In this document: in pieces, positions 1-11,782 of the stretch | Numbering within the stretch: the stretch's first letter is position 1 | Layout: every line of letters starts with the position of its first letter | Origin: Zygnema cylindricum | Taxonomy: Eukaryota; Streptophyta; Zygnematophyceae; Zygnematales; Zygnemataceae | Assembly (NCBI GenBank): GCA_037447655.1 | Contig: JBBHKE010003115.1 | Location: forward strand, 248,001-312,000 | Length of the DNA: 64,000 nucleotides | Direction: 5' to 3' | Notes under the pieces: model-generated | What the model saw: only the letters and a program-made list of their open reading frames with translations | Database searches by the model: none | Told to the model about the DNA's origin: nothing | Position numbers and translations under genes: made by a program

Positions 1-59
1 TCATAAAATTCATGGAATTTGTATACACTAATCATATTTATACAAGTGACACAATCGTT

Positions 60-205
60 AGGTCGGCAAGCGTTGTTATTGTTTCGTAGAATCTATTTTT
101 TGGCATGTCCCAATCTTGGTAAAATTGAGTCGGTCAGGGCACGAACCTGGGAAGTTTTATTCTGGTTGTCAACGCGCTAACCACTGCGCCACTATCCTGA
201 TAACG
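60..205 (-). mobile_element. tRNA-derived SINE-like segment
   Basis: Read on the minus strand, this segment has a pol III A-box-like motif (TGGCGCAGTGGTTAG, around 178-192) and a B-box-like motif (GGTTCGTGCCC, around 137-148), at tRNA-like spacing. The same layout recurs near 7700-7820 and in 33548-33700. That pattern is typical of a tRNA-related SINE head. No poly-A tail or target duplication was found, so the limits are approximate. Confidence 0.45.
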
Positions 206-744
206 GGTCTTGCGGGTCCATACTGTCATTTTTTTGCGTCATTTCGAGTGTGGGTGGACGTATACTACATCATCATAATTGAACGATAATTTGTGTACAA
301 TTCTAAGATCGCCATTAACCCATTGAACGGGATCAAGGATTTCGATAAAGAAGAAGTCATGAAGGTCTTTCGCTAGGATAGCAAAAGCATAAGATATTAT
401 TGTTCAAGACATTGAAATGTACGTTTGGTGTAGAATACATACAAAACATTGAATCAGGGTACGAAAAGAAGTGGATAAAAAAAAATTGCAACTACGGAAA
501 AATCCTTATAAAAAAAAGAAAAAACATATTTGGGTATCTTATGCTGTTGACAAAACTTTTGTATGTAAGATGCACAATGAAAATTATACAAACAGTTGCA
601 GTTAACAAAACCTTATTTATGGTCACCGTGACGAAAGCATTTGGGAGAAAAATAGCAAGGCACAAGTACTACTTGAAAAAAAAACTTAAAAAAAGGAGAG
701 CAAATTATGACTATCGGAAAGCGGACAAACGAAATTAATGAACT

Positions 745-1281
745 ACACCGTGAATAGCTACAAATGTTAATTACAATAATTCGGCGCCCCTATATTTTTA
801 CCCTCAAACCTAAAATAGAATTTATGACTCTTTTTTTTCCTTTGTCTTAATATATTTACAGTGTAATTATTGTCAAGTACACTACTTTTGGGAAATTGTT
901 GAATAGCGTGGTGTAAAAAATGCGAAGGTCCGTATTAAAATGGCTCATTATTTCCTACAATCTTACAAAAAAAGCCTCGAATAATGCAGTCAAGGCGGGA
1001 AAGTGAGTGGTGTTGACAGGGGAAAGCGCCCTAAGAGTTGATTCTTTCTATTAAAAACGGGGGAAAATGTTTGAATGTGTTCTCACATGTTGGAATGTTG
1101 ACTATGAGAAAATAACATATAGTGGCTACACTAGGGAATGTGTATCCAAATTAGTGTTGAAAAATTATGAATTAGCGTTTATTTTTTTGTTGGCGATAGG
1201 CCTTCAACCCAAAATAGAGTTAATAAAACTATTTGTTTCTTTTCACTAATATTATTTTTACAGAAAAGCTATTCACGGTGG
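745..1281. mobile_element. MITE family III (ACACCGTGAATAGCT termini)
   Basis: The left end reads ACACCGTGAATAGCT and the right end reads AGCTATTCACGGTG, forming short terminal inverted repeats around about 535 bp of AT-rich non-coding DNA. Related copies lie at 8370-8892, 28564-29806 (with an internal insertion) and 46540-47057. A flanking TA is compatible with a Tc1/mariner-type insertion but is not proof. Confidence 0.6.
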
Positions 1282-1450
1282 ACTTACAAACACTTGTAAA
1301 ACGGGTTTCCATGAAAGTCTGAAATCCGAATTTTAGAATCTCTATTGGTGCTTACAAAGTATAGACAACTACAATAGACACGAACTTGACTTGGCCAATC
1401 GTATGCGTCTACTGATGGATCCTCAAAACAATGTGGATCGTCGATATATT

Positions 1451-1561
<111 letters not shown>

Positions 1562-1885
1562 TGTTGGTATCCTAGGCACCTGCATGTTAGCTCAGAAATT
1601 TAGTGTAGGCATGGTTTGGAGTATCTTTTTACGAAAGTAATTCCAACAACCTAAGGTGGGCCTTGTCGACGACATTTTGTTTTTGCCATTGACGATCATG
1701 TCGTAGGAAGCGTAATATTGAGAGCACATCCTGGAAAGTGTGAAAATAGTAATAATCTATGCTGTGCTTATTTGATGAAAGCAATCTACTGGATTTGTAC
1801 TTCTATAAAATCCGCGGTCAAGAAATATTGTAGTGATTTACTGCTCGCTGCTACAAACAGCTAGCTGTACTAAAGTTAGTACAGT

Positions 1886-2386
1886 ACACCTCGAATCGTA
1901 ATTAGAGTAATATACGCTAATTCTGTCACCCCAAATTTTGACTCTATCACCATAAATAGAGTACATTATTCTAAATTATTCTTTACTTTATATAAGGTAC
2001 TTTTTGAATGAGCGCTAATAACTCTAATACAGTGCCGTTTTAAATAGTGTGGCGTACGGTCGGTGTCTGACCGTGCAAAATTGTACTTTATTAAGTAAAA
2101 AGTACAAATAACGATTTAATACAGGCCGTTATCATGTAACTACGTTTTAGCGATCCGCGTAGTGCAAACGTCATAGTGACGATAAACTGTACGTTTTGTC
2201 AAATTCTGTACGAACACCTAATTTACAGTAGAGATATTCAGCGCGTCAAATTAGAATACTTAAATAAATTAGAGTAAATTCCTTTTTGAAAAAGTTCTAT
2301 CACACAAATTAGAGTTCATAACTCTATTTTTTTTTTCTCTTTTTTTACTCTAATTTTTTCTTTACTCTAATTACGATTCGCGGTGT
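1886..2386. mobile_element. MITE family I (ACACCGCGAATCGTAATTAGAGTAA termini)
   Basis: Terminal inverted repeats: left ACACCTCGAATCGTAATTAG, right CTAATTACGATTCGCGGTGT, flanked by TA on both sides. The sub-terminal regions carry many copies of TTAGAGTAA or its complement, a layout typical of transposase-binding repeats in non-autonomous elements. There is no coding capacity. A second copy is at 47765-48405 and a right-end fragment ends near 51055. Confidence 0.75.
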
Positions 2387-2389
2387 AGT

Positions 2390-2774
2390 GATGTGTATAG
2401 AGAGCATCTTAGCGATATTCGATATGTATCGATGATCGATATTTTGGTCTGGTATATCGAGAAGGCTAATATCGCGATAAAAATTACGATGTATAGCAAT
2501 TGTTTTTAGGGTCGTTATCTATCGCGATACCTCCTTACGTTGGCTTGCCGAAAAAAATTTAAAATCCTCGCCGGGCCCTTTGGGGGCAGGCGATGTGGTT
2601 TTTTTCCGTACATTATTTCCACTGCATGTGTACGGACGCCCACATGCACCAAAATAGATTACGATAGCTCTTTGTTGGTCCCCGAGCGATATATCGTATC
2701 TCCTGACCCTTCGATAGTCGATATACCAAATATCAAATTTACAGCGAGAGGAAATTGCCCGATACACAACACCA
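2390..2774. mobile_element. MITE family IV (GTGTATAGAG ... GATACACAAC termini)
   Basis: The left end ATGTGTATAGAGAGC and right end GATACACAACACC are inverted relative to each other. The interior is rich in ATCGAT/TATCGCGATA palindromes and has a short GC-rich core. Copies with the same ends are at 9396-9818 and 16309-16627. Overlapping open frames on both strands (2540-2983, 2519-2767) are by-products of this repeat and match nothing known. Confidence 0.55.
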
Positions 2775-2924
2775 ATGGTTGGTTCAAAGTAAAAGAATCA
2801 AAACTGTCTCCGTCGCTGTACGGCCGCGGGTACAAACAGCTTCCGACTTTCCAACTTTTGGCGACTCTGGTTCACAGAACGCCAACAGCCGGGCAGCGCG
2901 TCGAAATTAGCCGGGTGAAACGGC

Positions 2925-2932
2925 TGACGTCA
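2925..2932. promoter_or_regulatory. TGACGTCA palindrome upstream of G1
   Basis: A perfect TGACGTCA palindrome inside CGGCTGACGTCAGCAACT, about 400 bp upstream of the G1 start codon. It is a classical plant bZIP (TGA/as-1 or C-box type) binding core. It is kept unchanged at 30697, 49312 and 51249 in the promoters of paralogous copies and is mutated to TGACGTTA in decayed copy G3 (17251). Confidence 0.6.
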
Positions 2933-3187
2933 GCAACTATGGAAAGTGACGCCGGCTCTCACATAGAACATGGACAAACTTAACAGAGAAGGTCAGCTTT
3001 CTTGGCAGCATCTCCGCAACTTGTGCATCCTCGAGCTGCAATAGGTTCCAACTGTGACAAGAGTGCCGTACTTGGAAGACATGATAGCAGTACGGAGGTC
3101 CACCGTGCGACAGCAAAATCGGACAACAAAAGCCGTACTCTTCAGGTATGCACCGGCACCGACAAATTACTGTACCTTCCATCCTCC

Positions 3188-3195
3188 CTATATAT
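3188..3195 (+). promoter_or_regulatory. TATA box of G1
   Basis: TATATATT in the context CCCTATATATTCCACTTC, about 150 bp upstream of the G1 ATG. The same block is found before G3 (near 17506), G4 (near 30959), the promoter duplicate (near 49599) and G5 (near 51536). Transcription would be expected to start about 30 bp downstream. Confidence 0.65.
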
Positions 3196-3340
3196 TCCAC
3201 TTCAACCCGCTTTCCACCTCATCTTCTCACTACACACTCCTTGGCACTCTCTCCCCACCCTACCTATTGCCCCACTGCTCCTCGCAAGCAATCCGTATCC
3301 TTCTCATTCTTACCTCTTACCATCCTCCTCCATCACCACA

Positions 3341-4409
3341 ATGAAGCTGTCTTTTGCGACTTTCATAGCAGCAACAATTCTCGTGCTGACGTGGCAACCG
3401 GCTGTATTTGCCCAGAATGGTACAACATGTCATCCCATGCCCTGTAGCGCCGGATACGGCGAGGGAGTGTGCTCGAGTACCGTAAAGGGATCTCTTGTGG
3501 AGGAAGGCGCGGGATGGATCGGAATGTTCACATCCCTGCAAACCGGGGCGGACGTGACAGGTCCGGAAAGTTGTTGCGAGGGATGTGCGGCGGAGCTCGG
3601 GTGTTCATACTGGACTTTTACGCTATTGGACGACCTCACACGTAAGAGAATCCTAACTCTAGTACCGTGATTCTGGAAAATTGGGGATACTTTGAAGCTT
3701 GGGAAATTGAGAGTTTAGGAAAATCGGAATATTGTCAGAAAAGGAATTTTGGGGAAAGTGAGAGATTCGAAAGATTTTTTGAGGAAATTGGGATTTGTGA
3801 GAAAGAGGAAACTTTGGAAAATTTGAGACCCTCAGGACGTTAGGGAAGTGAAAGTTTGTGAAGAAGAGGAAGGTATGGGAAAGTTGAGAGTTTGGAAATG
3901 AGTTTGAGGAAATTGGGATTTGTGAAGAAGAGGGAATTTTAAGGAATTTGAGACTTTGAGCAGTTTGGTAGTTCGGGGGAATAGTGGGAGCATAGAAATT
4001 TTGATGGAAAGGATGTTGAATTTTTTTTTGTAGAGAGGTCGATTTTTTTTTTGGCATTAATTTTGTATGGACTTGTCACACACAGTGTTGTGTTTGCCCG
4101 ACCTTATTTTTCATGAAACTATCTCCGTATGGTCCCGGTTGAATTTTTTTCTTATTCAAATTTGGGGGTCAACTGTACGCGTGTGTCTGACACGTGTGAG
4201 AGAGTTGGCGTTTCCCTGTGGCAGCCGCTTGTTACTTTTACAACTCCGCGGCTTGCGATAGCAGCAGCAATTTCATTCCAGACCTTACATCAGACCAGCT
4301 GGCCTTGGGTCAGAGCTTCACAACTGGTTCTATGTGCAAATCGGATCCCAACTTTGACTTTGTTGGATATTGTCCAAGTTGCTCGAATGTTGCGAGTACC
4401 GGCGGGTAG
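3341..4409 (+). CDS. G1: short secreted Cys-rich protein derived from a Root cap family gene
   Basis: Predicted two-exon gene, 3341-3641 joined to 4225-4409, giving 161 residues. The ATG opens a signal peptide (basic MKLSF start, hydrophobic core, VFA/Q cleavage at about residue 25). The mature N-terminal part has paired cysteines in an Apple/PAN-like pattern (ESCCEGCAAELGCSYWTF). The donor is CAC|GTAAGAG and the acceptor GGCAG|CC, with matching phase. Exon 2 gives PACYFYNSAACDSSSNF and ends with a tail GYCPSCSNVASTGG and a stop. Compared with G5 it lacks about 17 codons including GDPHYTG and has lost the exon-2 donor, so the Root cap domain is cut off. The frame is intact, as in G4, so it may be expressed; function unknown. 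An acceptor at GTGAG (4201) in the same phase is an alternative. Confidence 0.55.
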
Positions 4410-5274
4410 GCCGAAGTCGAGCGAAGTCACATTATATGTGTCTTGTTTTGTGCCCGTTGATGCTTCTTTCGGTTTCGTGTGCCGTGCTGTCGTAATGTCG
4501 TTTCGTTTGGTTTTATGTTATTACGTGTTTAGTCTTTGGTATAGTGTCTTCGGGCCAACGCACATGAATGTTTTGGGTAGTTTGTATTTAATTGGGAGAT
4601 TGATGATTAACACATTAACAGGGGGGAAGTTAGGTTTAAATCACTGTCAATGTTGATCTCAATTTTAAAAATTTGGTTCGCTAATAGTGCGGTTTAATTT
4701 TTTGTTTACTGTTTAAGTTAAGCTGTACGTACAAGACTTAGTTTTGCGTCTTTTATTTTTAGGTAAGGTTGAGTTACTACCTTTGCTTGTCGTTATGCAC
4801 TCTGTTAGTCTACAAATAGAGTGTTCTAATGTTCAGGTTGACAGGTGGCATGCTTTTTGGAGGTTTTCGGACAGCACACGTTCACACATGTCGCCCCATC
4901 TTTCCTTTATTTATCGGTAAAAGTGGTTGAATGCAATTCTAGTAATTCTAGTGGAACAGGGTTAAAATGCAGCCTGTGGTGGAAGTAGGAGAGTGAGAGG
5001 AGTGAAGAAAGATTGTGTAATTGGTGGAAATTCTTTTTAAGTTCTACTTCTTCAATGTGATGCAATGTTGATGAAATTTGATTGCTTCCGCTGTTATGAC
5101 TATTTTCTGGTGATCATTGAGTACAAAACTGAGCCTTTCAGACTTCACGGCTTAGAAGACATCGTTTTTTGCGAAATTAGTGTGAGACACACCTTGCTAA
5201 CTAAATTTCCGAAGTTATGTAACCGGAGTAGTGGAAACAAAAACTGAAATTGGTCCCCATTTCTCCGTCCCACA
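4410..5274 (+). other. Former intron 2 region of G1, non-coding
   Basis: This stretch lies between exon 2 and the exon-3 remnant. It matches the equivalent places in G3 and G4 closely, including a block around ACTCTGTTAGTCTACAAATAG. Open frames such as 5065-5247 carry no recognisable motif. In G5 the same intron is only 126 bp, so this DNA was inserted into or expanded in the shared ancestor of G1, G3 and G4. Confidence 0.5.
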
Positions 5275-5695
5275 AGTCTCCCGGGCAAATTGTACTGTCT
5301 CTTGACTGAAGCCCATCTCCACATTAATGTTTTCCATGATGGTCGATTCAACCAATGGGGCAAAATGACGTGGATTCGTTGTTAACCTGAAGGCTCATAC
5401 GGAACCCCCCTTGGAATAAGGAACTCGGTACATGGAATCCATAATGATCGAAAACTATTCTACCAATCTTTTGCCCGAACAAAAGGTCAGTTTTGTAGAA
5501 GGTCAAATAGGGATTCAGTGAGTTTATGCCGACAAAAACAATGGAAACGATGAGATCGATGTTTACGAGGTAAAAGTTAGCAACGTTTTGCGAACGGTTT
5601 TGAGAATTTGACCAAAATTGCTTACTTCGAACTGCGAAGATGGCGCGGTACGTTTTGGATTCGAAATACCCGAGGTTGTTGTTTCCTCCATTTTC
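5275..5695 (+). pseudogene. G1 exon-3 remnant (Root cap domain)
   Basis: Decayed counterpart of G5 exon 3. Recognisable pieces are LPGKLYCLL, AHLHINVFHDGRF and QWGK, followed by a deletion, TWIR and a stop. Further along, pieces matching IDVYE and FGIEIP occur in shifting frames. No exon 4 follows; the sequence runs into a 120-bp block shared with G4 and then into module B. The piece is no longer connected to an open frame. Confidence 0.75.
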
Positions 5696-5814
5696 CAGAC
5701 ATAACGTTTCTGCGGTTAATAAATTGGCCACGTGTAATTGTGGTGTTCCAATAATATGTCGCGTTACGTCGATTCGTTAAGATATCTTGAAATTGCGACT
5801 TTATTAGAGTTAAT

Positions 5815-7618
5815 ATTATAATTCGAGAGAATGGGTGTTGATTGAAGAGATGTACCAGACAATATAAGTTTGTGACGTATGGGAGGAACAAGACGATTTT
5901 ACTTTGGTTTTGTTGGCTAGTCAACTGAAGAGTCAACAAAGCTCGATGTTATGATTTCACTACAAATTATAGGCGAGGAGGATATATTAATACGCACTTT
6001 CATCGCTGTGGTTGTGAGGCTGATCCTTAACGCTAGGATTGTCTATCGAGTATCCTCCATCGAGTATCCTCTCCATCTTAAGCAAATGTAGAGATCTTGG
6101 CATCATTCATTCGCTGTGTGATGATCATGGTGTTTAACTCGTAATTCAACAACACCTTGAGGACTTCGTTCCTTCTACAGGCGGTCAAATCCTTATGATC
6201 GAGCAACTGAGCAGCTGAAATATCCTTGTATTGCACAGTAACAATCACAAGGTGATCTTGGTGCCATGGAGAGGTTGAGAAAAACCTAGTTAGCTTCAAG
6301 CAGCATGTTTACATAACGTGATGCGTAGGCAACCATTGATGTGACAGATTAATATAGCCTTCCCACGAGGACTTTGCAAGTCACCAACTTTGTGTGTGGA
6401 TTCGAGTGCCTCCCATATCTCCCATAATCATTTTATTCCTGTCATATTTACTGCTTCATTGTTAAAGAGTCCTAAAATGAGTATATATTTGGCTTTCACT
6501 TCTCGAAAGTTCCTCTCGGGTATCAATTTATTCTCCAAATAAGTTTTTTTTTACCATCTCCAAGGACGGATCAAGGTAGACGTGGAATAGGATTCTTTAG
6601 AAATTTGCCTCATCAAAGGTCGCTTCAATTCAAAACCCTTATAATTGTGAGTCCGCTCTTCCAAATTCGTCAAGGTAAGCTATAGGCCCATAACTTGAAA
6701 ATCAGATTCAACCGTGCGAACAAACCGACAACAACTTTGGTAACTACACATGATTGAAGCCGAATCACGCCAAACATAAATAACTACGTTAACACACTAA
6801 GGGGTGAGGTATCAATTAAAGGTAGATTCACATCATTAATCCACATGAATGCAAGTAGACAACTAATATCATATTAGGTAGTAAATAAGTATCTAGCAAG
6901 TAACTCGAATATATTGTATTGAGTGCTGAAAGAGCTTACAATAGACGGACATAACTTCCAAACTCCAGAAAAGACCTAACAAAAAGTAAACGTCGGGCAT
7001 ACTTTCACCAAAGTCTCTAATTGGCACAAACTTGTGCATGAGTAACTTGTGTCACTCACCAATTCATTTTTTCATTTTATTCTTGCACCCTATTTTATTA
7101 AATAGCCATTAGCCACTAACATGTCAACGCTCTTCTTACAATGTTGCTAATCACCTCATGATGTGTAGACGACACGACAATTGATTGTACTTTTTCTTAT
7201 GTGTCTCTCGTAAATTTTGAAAACTTGTCTTTTGTGCCCCTAACGATGATTTATAAGAATATTTGACACTTCAGGTATCAAACTAGCCACAAATTGGTGG
7301 GAATGCTTCAGCTGAGTATGCACAAAACAACTAAAGGTAGATATCACAAGTCTTTCAACTGGAACTTTTTTCTTACTAGGTTGTGAAAGATATAGTTCGT
7401 TCAAATTACCTCACCCGAAATACGAGCCTTTTCCTTATTATAACCCAAGACCAACCAATCGCTAACCAGAATAGGAGCTAAAGACGACGACTTAAATTGT
7501 TTGTGTATATGTTCAACTCAATTTATTTGGCCACCTTTAATTCATTTGTCTGGGTAAGAAAGTTATAAAAGTTATAAAAGGTCATCGTAACATGTTGATC
7601 ACATGCTTATTTAGCGTC
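5815..7618. repeat. Tandem-unit module B, copy B1 (left part missing)
   Basis: This copy matches the second half of module B2 (from about 13717) and ends exactly where module A2 starts. The first half of module B and exon 4 of the gene are missing here, so unit 1 carries a deletion. Weak open frames occur on both strands (5622-5939, 6078-6299) but they shift frame between copies. No gene called. Confidence 0.7.
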
Positions 7619-9395
7619 TCATAAAATTCATAGAATCCGCATACAATAATCAAATTTATACAAGTGGCAGAACCGCTAGGTCGGCAAGCTCTGTTATCAT
7701 TCCGTAGAATTTGTGTTTTGGCATTTCAAAATCTCGGGATAATTGAGTCGGCCAGTGATTGAACTTGGGACCTTTGACTGTGGTAATCAATACGCTATTG
7801 GGCCATTATCCCGATGTCGGGTGTTGAGGGTCTGTAATATTTTCTTTTTTACGTCATTTCGAGTGTGGGTGGACACATATAACACCATAATATTGAGCGA
7901 TAACTAGTAAATAATTCAAGGATCGCCCTTAACCCATTGGAAGGGATGAAGGATGTCAATAAGGAAAAAGTCATAAAGGTATCTTGTCGGGATAACAAAA
8001 GCATAAGAAATTAGTATCCAGGACATTGAAAAATATCTTTTGTGTAGAATACATACAAAACATCGAATGTGGGGATGAAAAGAAGTGGATTAGAAAAAGT
8101 GCAACTACGAAAAAATCCTTAAAGTCTCAAAAGAAAAAAACATGTTCGGGTATCTTATGCAACAAACATAACTTTAGTATGTAAGATGGAGAATGGAAAA
8201 TATACAAATATTTGTAGTTAACACAACTTTACTTATGGTCACCGTGATGAAAGCAATTGGGAACAAAATATCAAGGCACAAATATTACTTGAAAAAAAAG
8301 CTTAAAGAAAGGAGAGCAAACTATGACTATCACAAAGTGGACGAACAAAATTATGGAACAAAGTTAATAGCTATATTTGTTAATAACTCCAATTCAACGC
8401 CCCTATTTTTTTAACCTCAAACCTAAAATATAATTTGTAATTATATTTCTTCCTTTAAGATAATATATTTATTGTTTAATTAGTGTCAATCACACTAATT
8501 TGGGAAGTTAATAAATAGCGTGGTGTAAAAAATGTGAGGGTCTGTATTATAATTGTTTGTTATTTCGTACAAACGTACATAAAAAGCCTCACATAATGTC
8601 TTTAAGAAATGAAAGCGAGTGGCGTTCACACGCGGAAGCGCACTTAGAGTTGATTCTTTGTATTAAAAACAAGGATTTTTTTTGAACGCATTCTCACATA
8701 GAACGTCGAGTTTGTGAACATAAGGTAAAGTGGCTACACTTGGGAATGTGTATCCAAATTAATGTTAGAAAGTTATGAATTAGTGTTAATGTTTTGTTGA
8801 CGATAGGCCCTTGAACCCAAAATAGAATTAATAAGACTATTTGTTACTTTTTTTTGAAATACATTTGTTTACATCAAAAGCTATTCACGGTGGACTTACA
8901 AAAACTTGCAAAACGGGAACCCATGAAAGTATAAAATCCAGCTTTTGGAATCTCCATTGACGCTTATAAAGTATAGACAAGCTCATTAGGCGCGAACTTG
9001 ACTTGGCTAATCGTGATCGTTCACTAACGGAAACCTTAAAATAATGTGCATAGTCGATATCTATTAATAAAAAAAATTGGTAGCCTATGCCCTTGCATGT
9101 TAGCTCAAAAATTTAGTGTGGGCAAGATTTGGAGTGTCTTTGTACAAAAGTAATTCCAACAACCTAGGGTGGGCCTTTTATGACGACAATTTGTTTCTAC
9201 CACTGACGATCAGGTCGTAGGAAGCGGATTATTTAGAGCACACCCTGAAAAGTGTTAATGTAGTAGTAAAGTATGTTGTCTGGATTTGTCAAAAGCAATC
9301 TACTCGATTTGTACTTCCATAAAATCTGCGGTCAAAAAATACTGTAGTGATTAACTGCTTGTTGCTACAAACAATTAGCTATACTATAGTTAGTA
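7619..9395. repeat. Tandem-unit module A, copy A2
   Basis: Diverged copy of 1-2385. It contains the SINE-like segment (about 7670-7820, minus strand, weaker boxes than copy 1) and the family III MITE (8370-8892). It lacks the family I MITE and the TA expansion, which marks those as later additions to copy A1. The open frame at 8193-8414 is the counterpart of the one near 600-738 and is not a recognised gene. Confidence 0.75.
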
Positions 9396-9818
9396 GTTTT
9401 GTGTATAAAGAGCCTCTTACCGATATTCGATATGTACCTTTTTTTACCTACCGATAATCGATATTTTTTCCCGTTATATGGAGAAGGCTAATATCTCAAT
9501 GAAATTACGATGTATCGCGATTGTTCAAGGGGTCAATATCTATCCCGATACGTCTCTAAGTTGGGTTGCCAATAAATTTTTAACGCACCACCCCTCCCCC
9601 GCCGCGCTGGCCCTTTTGGGAGGAGGCGAGGGGGTTTTCATCTGTACGTTTTCCCGTACATTATTTCCACTGTGTGTACGGACGCCCACATCCACCAAAT
9701 AGATTGCTGTGATTTTTTGTTGGTTTTGGAGCTATATGTTGGGTCGTCTGACCGCTCTATATTCGATGTATCAAATAGCGAATATATAACAATAGGAAAT
9801 TGCACGATACACAACACC
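9396..9818. mobile_element. MITE family IV, second copy
   Basis: Starts TTTGTGTATAAAGAG and ends ACGATACACAACACC, like 2390-2774. The GC-rich core (CCCTTTTGGGAGGAGGCGAG, around 9610) is kept. Non-coding. Confidence 0.5.
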
Positions 9819-9829
9819 AATGGTTGGGA

Positions 9830-10200
9830 GAGGTCATAATTGGGTACCCGAATCCGTACCCAACCCGTACCCTGCTGGCCGCGTCAGATCCGGAACGGAT
9901 TCGCGTGCCAAATTTTGAGGGCTGGCCGGATTCTTCCTGGTGATTAAAAAATAATAAAAAAGTAGGGTTCGGCCGGGTAAGCAAAAAACGGAAAAAAAAG
10001 AATATGAGAATGAATGTGTTTTGTCGGTACGTACTACTACTGTACTGTATTTTAGTGTACTTTACAGTACTGTAGTGTCCATACTATCCGACAATATTCT
10101 AATTTGTACCACTAACTTTGTACTTAATCGGATACGGGTAGTCGCGAGAAATCGAGTTTCGGTTAAAACTCTTTTTTTGTTGTAAACACGTGTCGCGTAA
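9830..10200 (-). mobile_element. hAT-type non-autonomous element, inverted fragment
   Basis: Reverse-orientation relative of 47151-47609. It shares the GGGTACCCGAATCCGTACCC segment, the GATCCGGAACGGATTC palindrome, the GGCCGGATTC block and the GTCGCGAGAAATCGAGTTTCGG block. Both ends look eroded and no target duplication was found. Confidence 0.55.
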
Positions 10201-11679
10201 CCGAGTAAAAATTATTGTTCTTTGGTCTACAAAAGACCGCAAAACCGACCCAAACTATCAATCGTAAAGCTAAGCAAATCTAGTCCAATGAACAATCCTT
10301 TGAAATGAATGTCCTCCAAATAAGTGAATGCATTCCCAGATGCATTGCTAGAAAAATCTCCATCAGACACAATAGGTTTGCAAATCTGCGGAAAACCTAG
10401 GACCACCCTAGGACAAATGCATACAGAGACGCATTATACAACAAAACAAATACATGCACAATGCATGAAAAACAAACATAAAATAACATATATAAATAAT
10501 AATAAACAATACATCACACATAAACAAAAGTATAATCCAATAATCAATGTATCATTTAAATGCATGACCTAATCGACAACCCTAAATTACTACATCTTTT
10601 GGTCCCTATTTTTCTAACCAGCATTGATGATTTCGCTAACAAATCTCATAGCTATATATACACTTGTAAGCTGTCAACCAATCACGTAACTGTTACTAAG
10701 TCCTATTTAAGCGTAATAAACTACTATTAAGGGTACATCTCCATGTAAGTGATACTTTGAAAAAGTATTTTGGACTGTAGTGAAGTGTTCCGTACTACTT
10801 TGAAAAGCGTCCCTATGTGCGAAAATGGAATCGGAACTTTGAAATGTGACGGGTGCAGACGCAGGTACAACTTTGTGACGGTTGACGACGATTACGAAAT
10901 TGTTGACGCCAACAAAAACAGCGACAGTTGTAGACGTCTACAATTTTGTAATTTTGTGACATGGCAGATGTTTAGGGTTTTGTAATATTGTGACGTCACG
11001 CTCACTTGTGACGTCACAGATTCAAGAACTTCGGCCATTGATACCCGATTTCGTGTTCTCAACCTTTTTAGCTCTACTTGCCATAAAAATATACATAAAG
11101 GTAGTCAAAAGAATTAATTTTCAAATATCTTTCATTTCATACCAGTTTTGTCGTGCCTCATTCTAAAAAGTGTGAGATAAATGTGATAGTGTGAGAGGGA
11201 GAGGGGAGAGGGGACGACGATGCAAAATTCTACCGAGGACCCATGAATGAAATTGGAGGTCCGAGACCCCTGCAGATTTTTTTCCGTACATCCTCGTCTT
11301 TTCCGTACATGCACGTGACGGGCAGGGAGAAAAATAGCGAGTACTCTCCCTCGTCCTAAAACTTTCCCACTCGTGTGGCGTCTGCTCCTACATGCCTTTT
11401 TTTAGACGTCCCCAGAGCCTGGAGGTTAAAGTAAGTACCCAGGAGCCATCTTAAAACGTAGCAGCAGGGGAGAGGGGAGAGGGAGAGTGTGATAGTGTAA
11501 ATAGAGTGTGAAAAATCTTACTCCGTGCTGTTTTGACCATACTTTACTTTCTATAAACTTTTAATTAAGAAAACTGATGGAAATACATATAAAAATACCG
11601 TTCATCTCGATTTTTCCAACTCTTGTGCTTTAGCCCATAGTTACCGGCTTCAAGAACTTAGACACTGCAGTGTTCACTC
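10201..11679. other. Unit-2 specific DNA replacing the G2 promoter and exon 1
   Basis: No homologous stretch is apparent elsewhere in the window. It has an AT-rich segment (10430-10560), a palindromic cluster of TGACGTCA sites (10991, 11009), and two purine-rich tracts of GAGGGGAGAGG type (near 11197 and 11468). The frames at 10324-10572, 10770-10985 and 11132-11314 are low-complexity or unrecognised. It ends at an assembly gap, so some sequence may be missing. Confidence 0.4.
10991..11016. promoter_or_regulatory. Paired TGACGTCA palindromes
   Basis: Two copies of GTGACGTCAC (cores at 10991-10998 and 11009-11016) lie 10 bp apart, with a further TGACG-like word upstream. This is a dense bZIP-type motif in DNA without an obvious downstream gene other than broken G2. 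Confidence 0.35.
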
Positions 11680-11689
11680 NNNNNNNNNN
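11680..11689. other. Assembly gap (10 N)
   Basis: Ten undetermined bases just upstream of the surviving G2 exon. The true gap length is unknown and may hide a collapsed repeat. Confidence 0.99.
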
Positions 11690-11782
11690 CCGGTTTGTCT
11701 TTTTTCGTAGTTTCCTGTGTTTTGTTCTGTGTGACAACATGTGTCTGACACGTGTGAGAGATATGGCGTTTCCATGTGGCAG

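Noticed and set aside
2519-3447. Overlapping frames on both strands around the G1 promoter
   Set aside because: They span MITE IV and the promoter, change between copies and have no known motif. Only the frame containing the signal peptide from 3341 is supported.
4129-4656. Long open frames over exon 2 in the second reading frame (also 11741-12082, 18421-18831, 31799-32215, 52942-53235), starting SDTCERDGVSMWQP
   Set aside because: Only the other frame joins exon 1 in phase and leads into GDPHYTG and the Root cap domain in G5, so this frame is a shadow.
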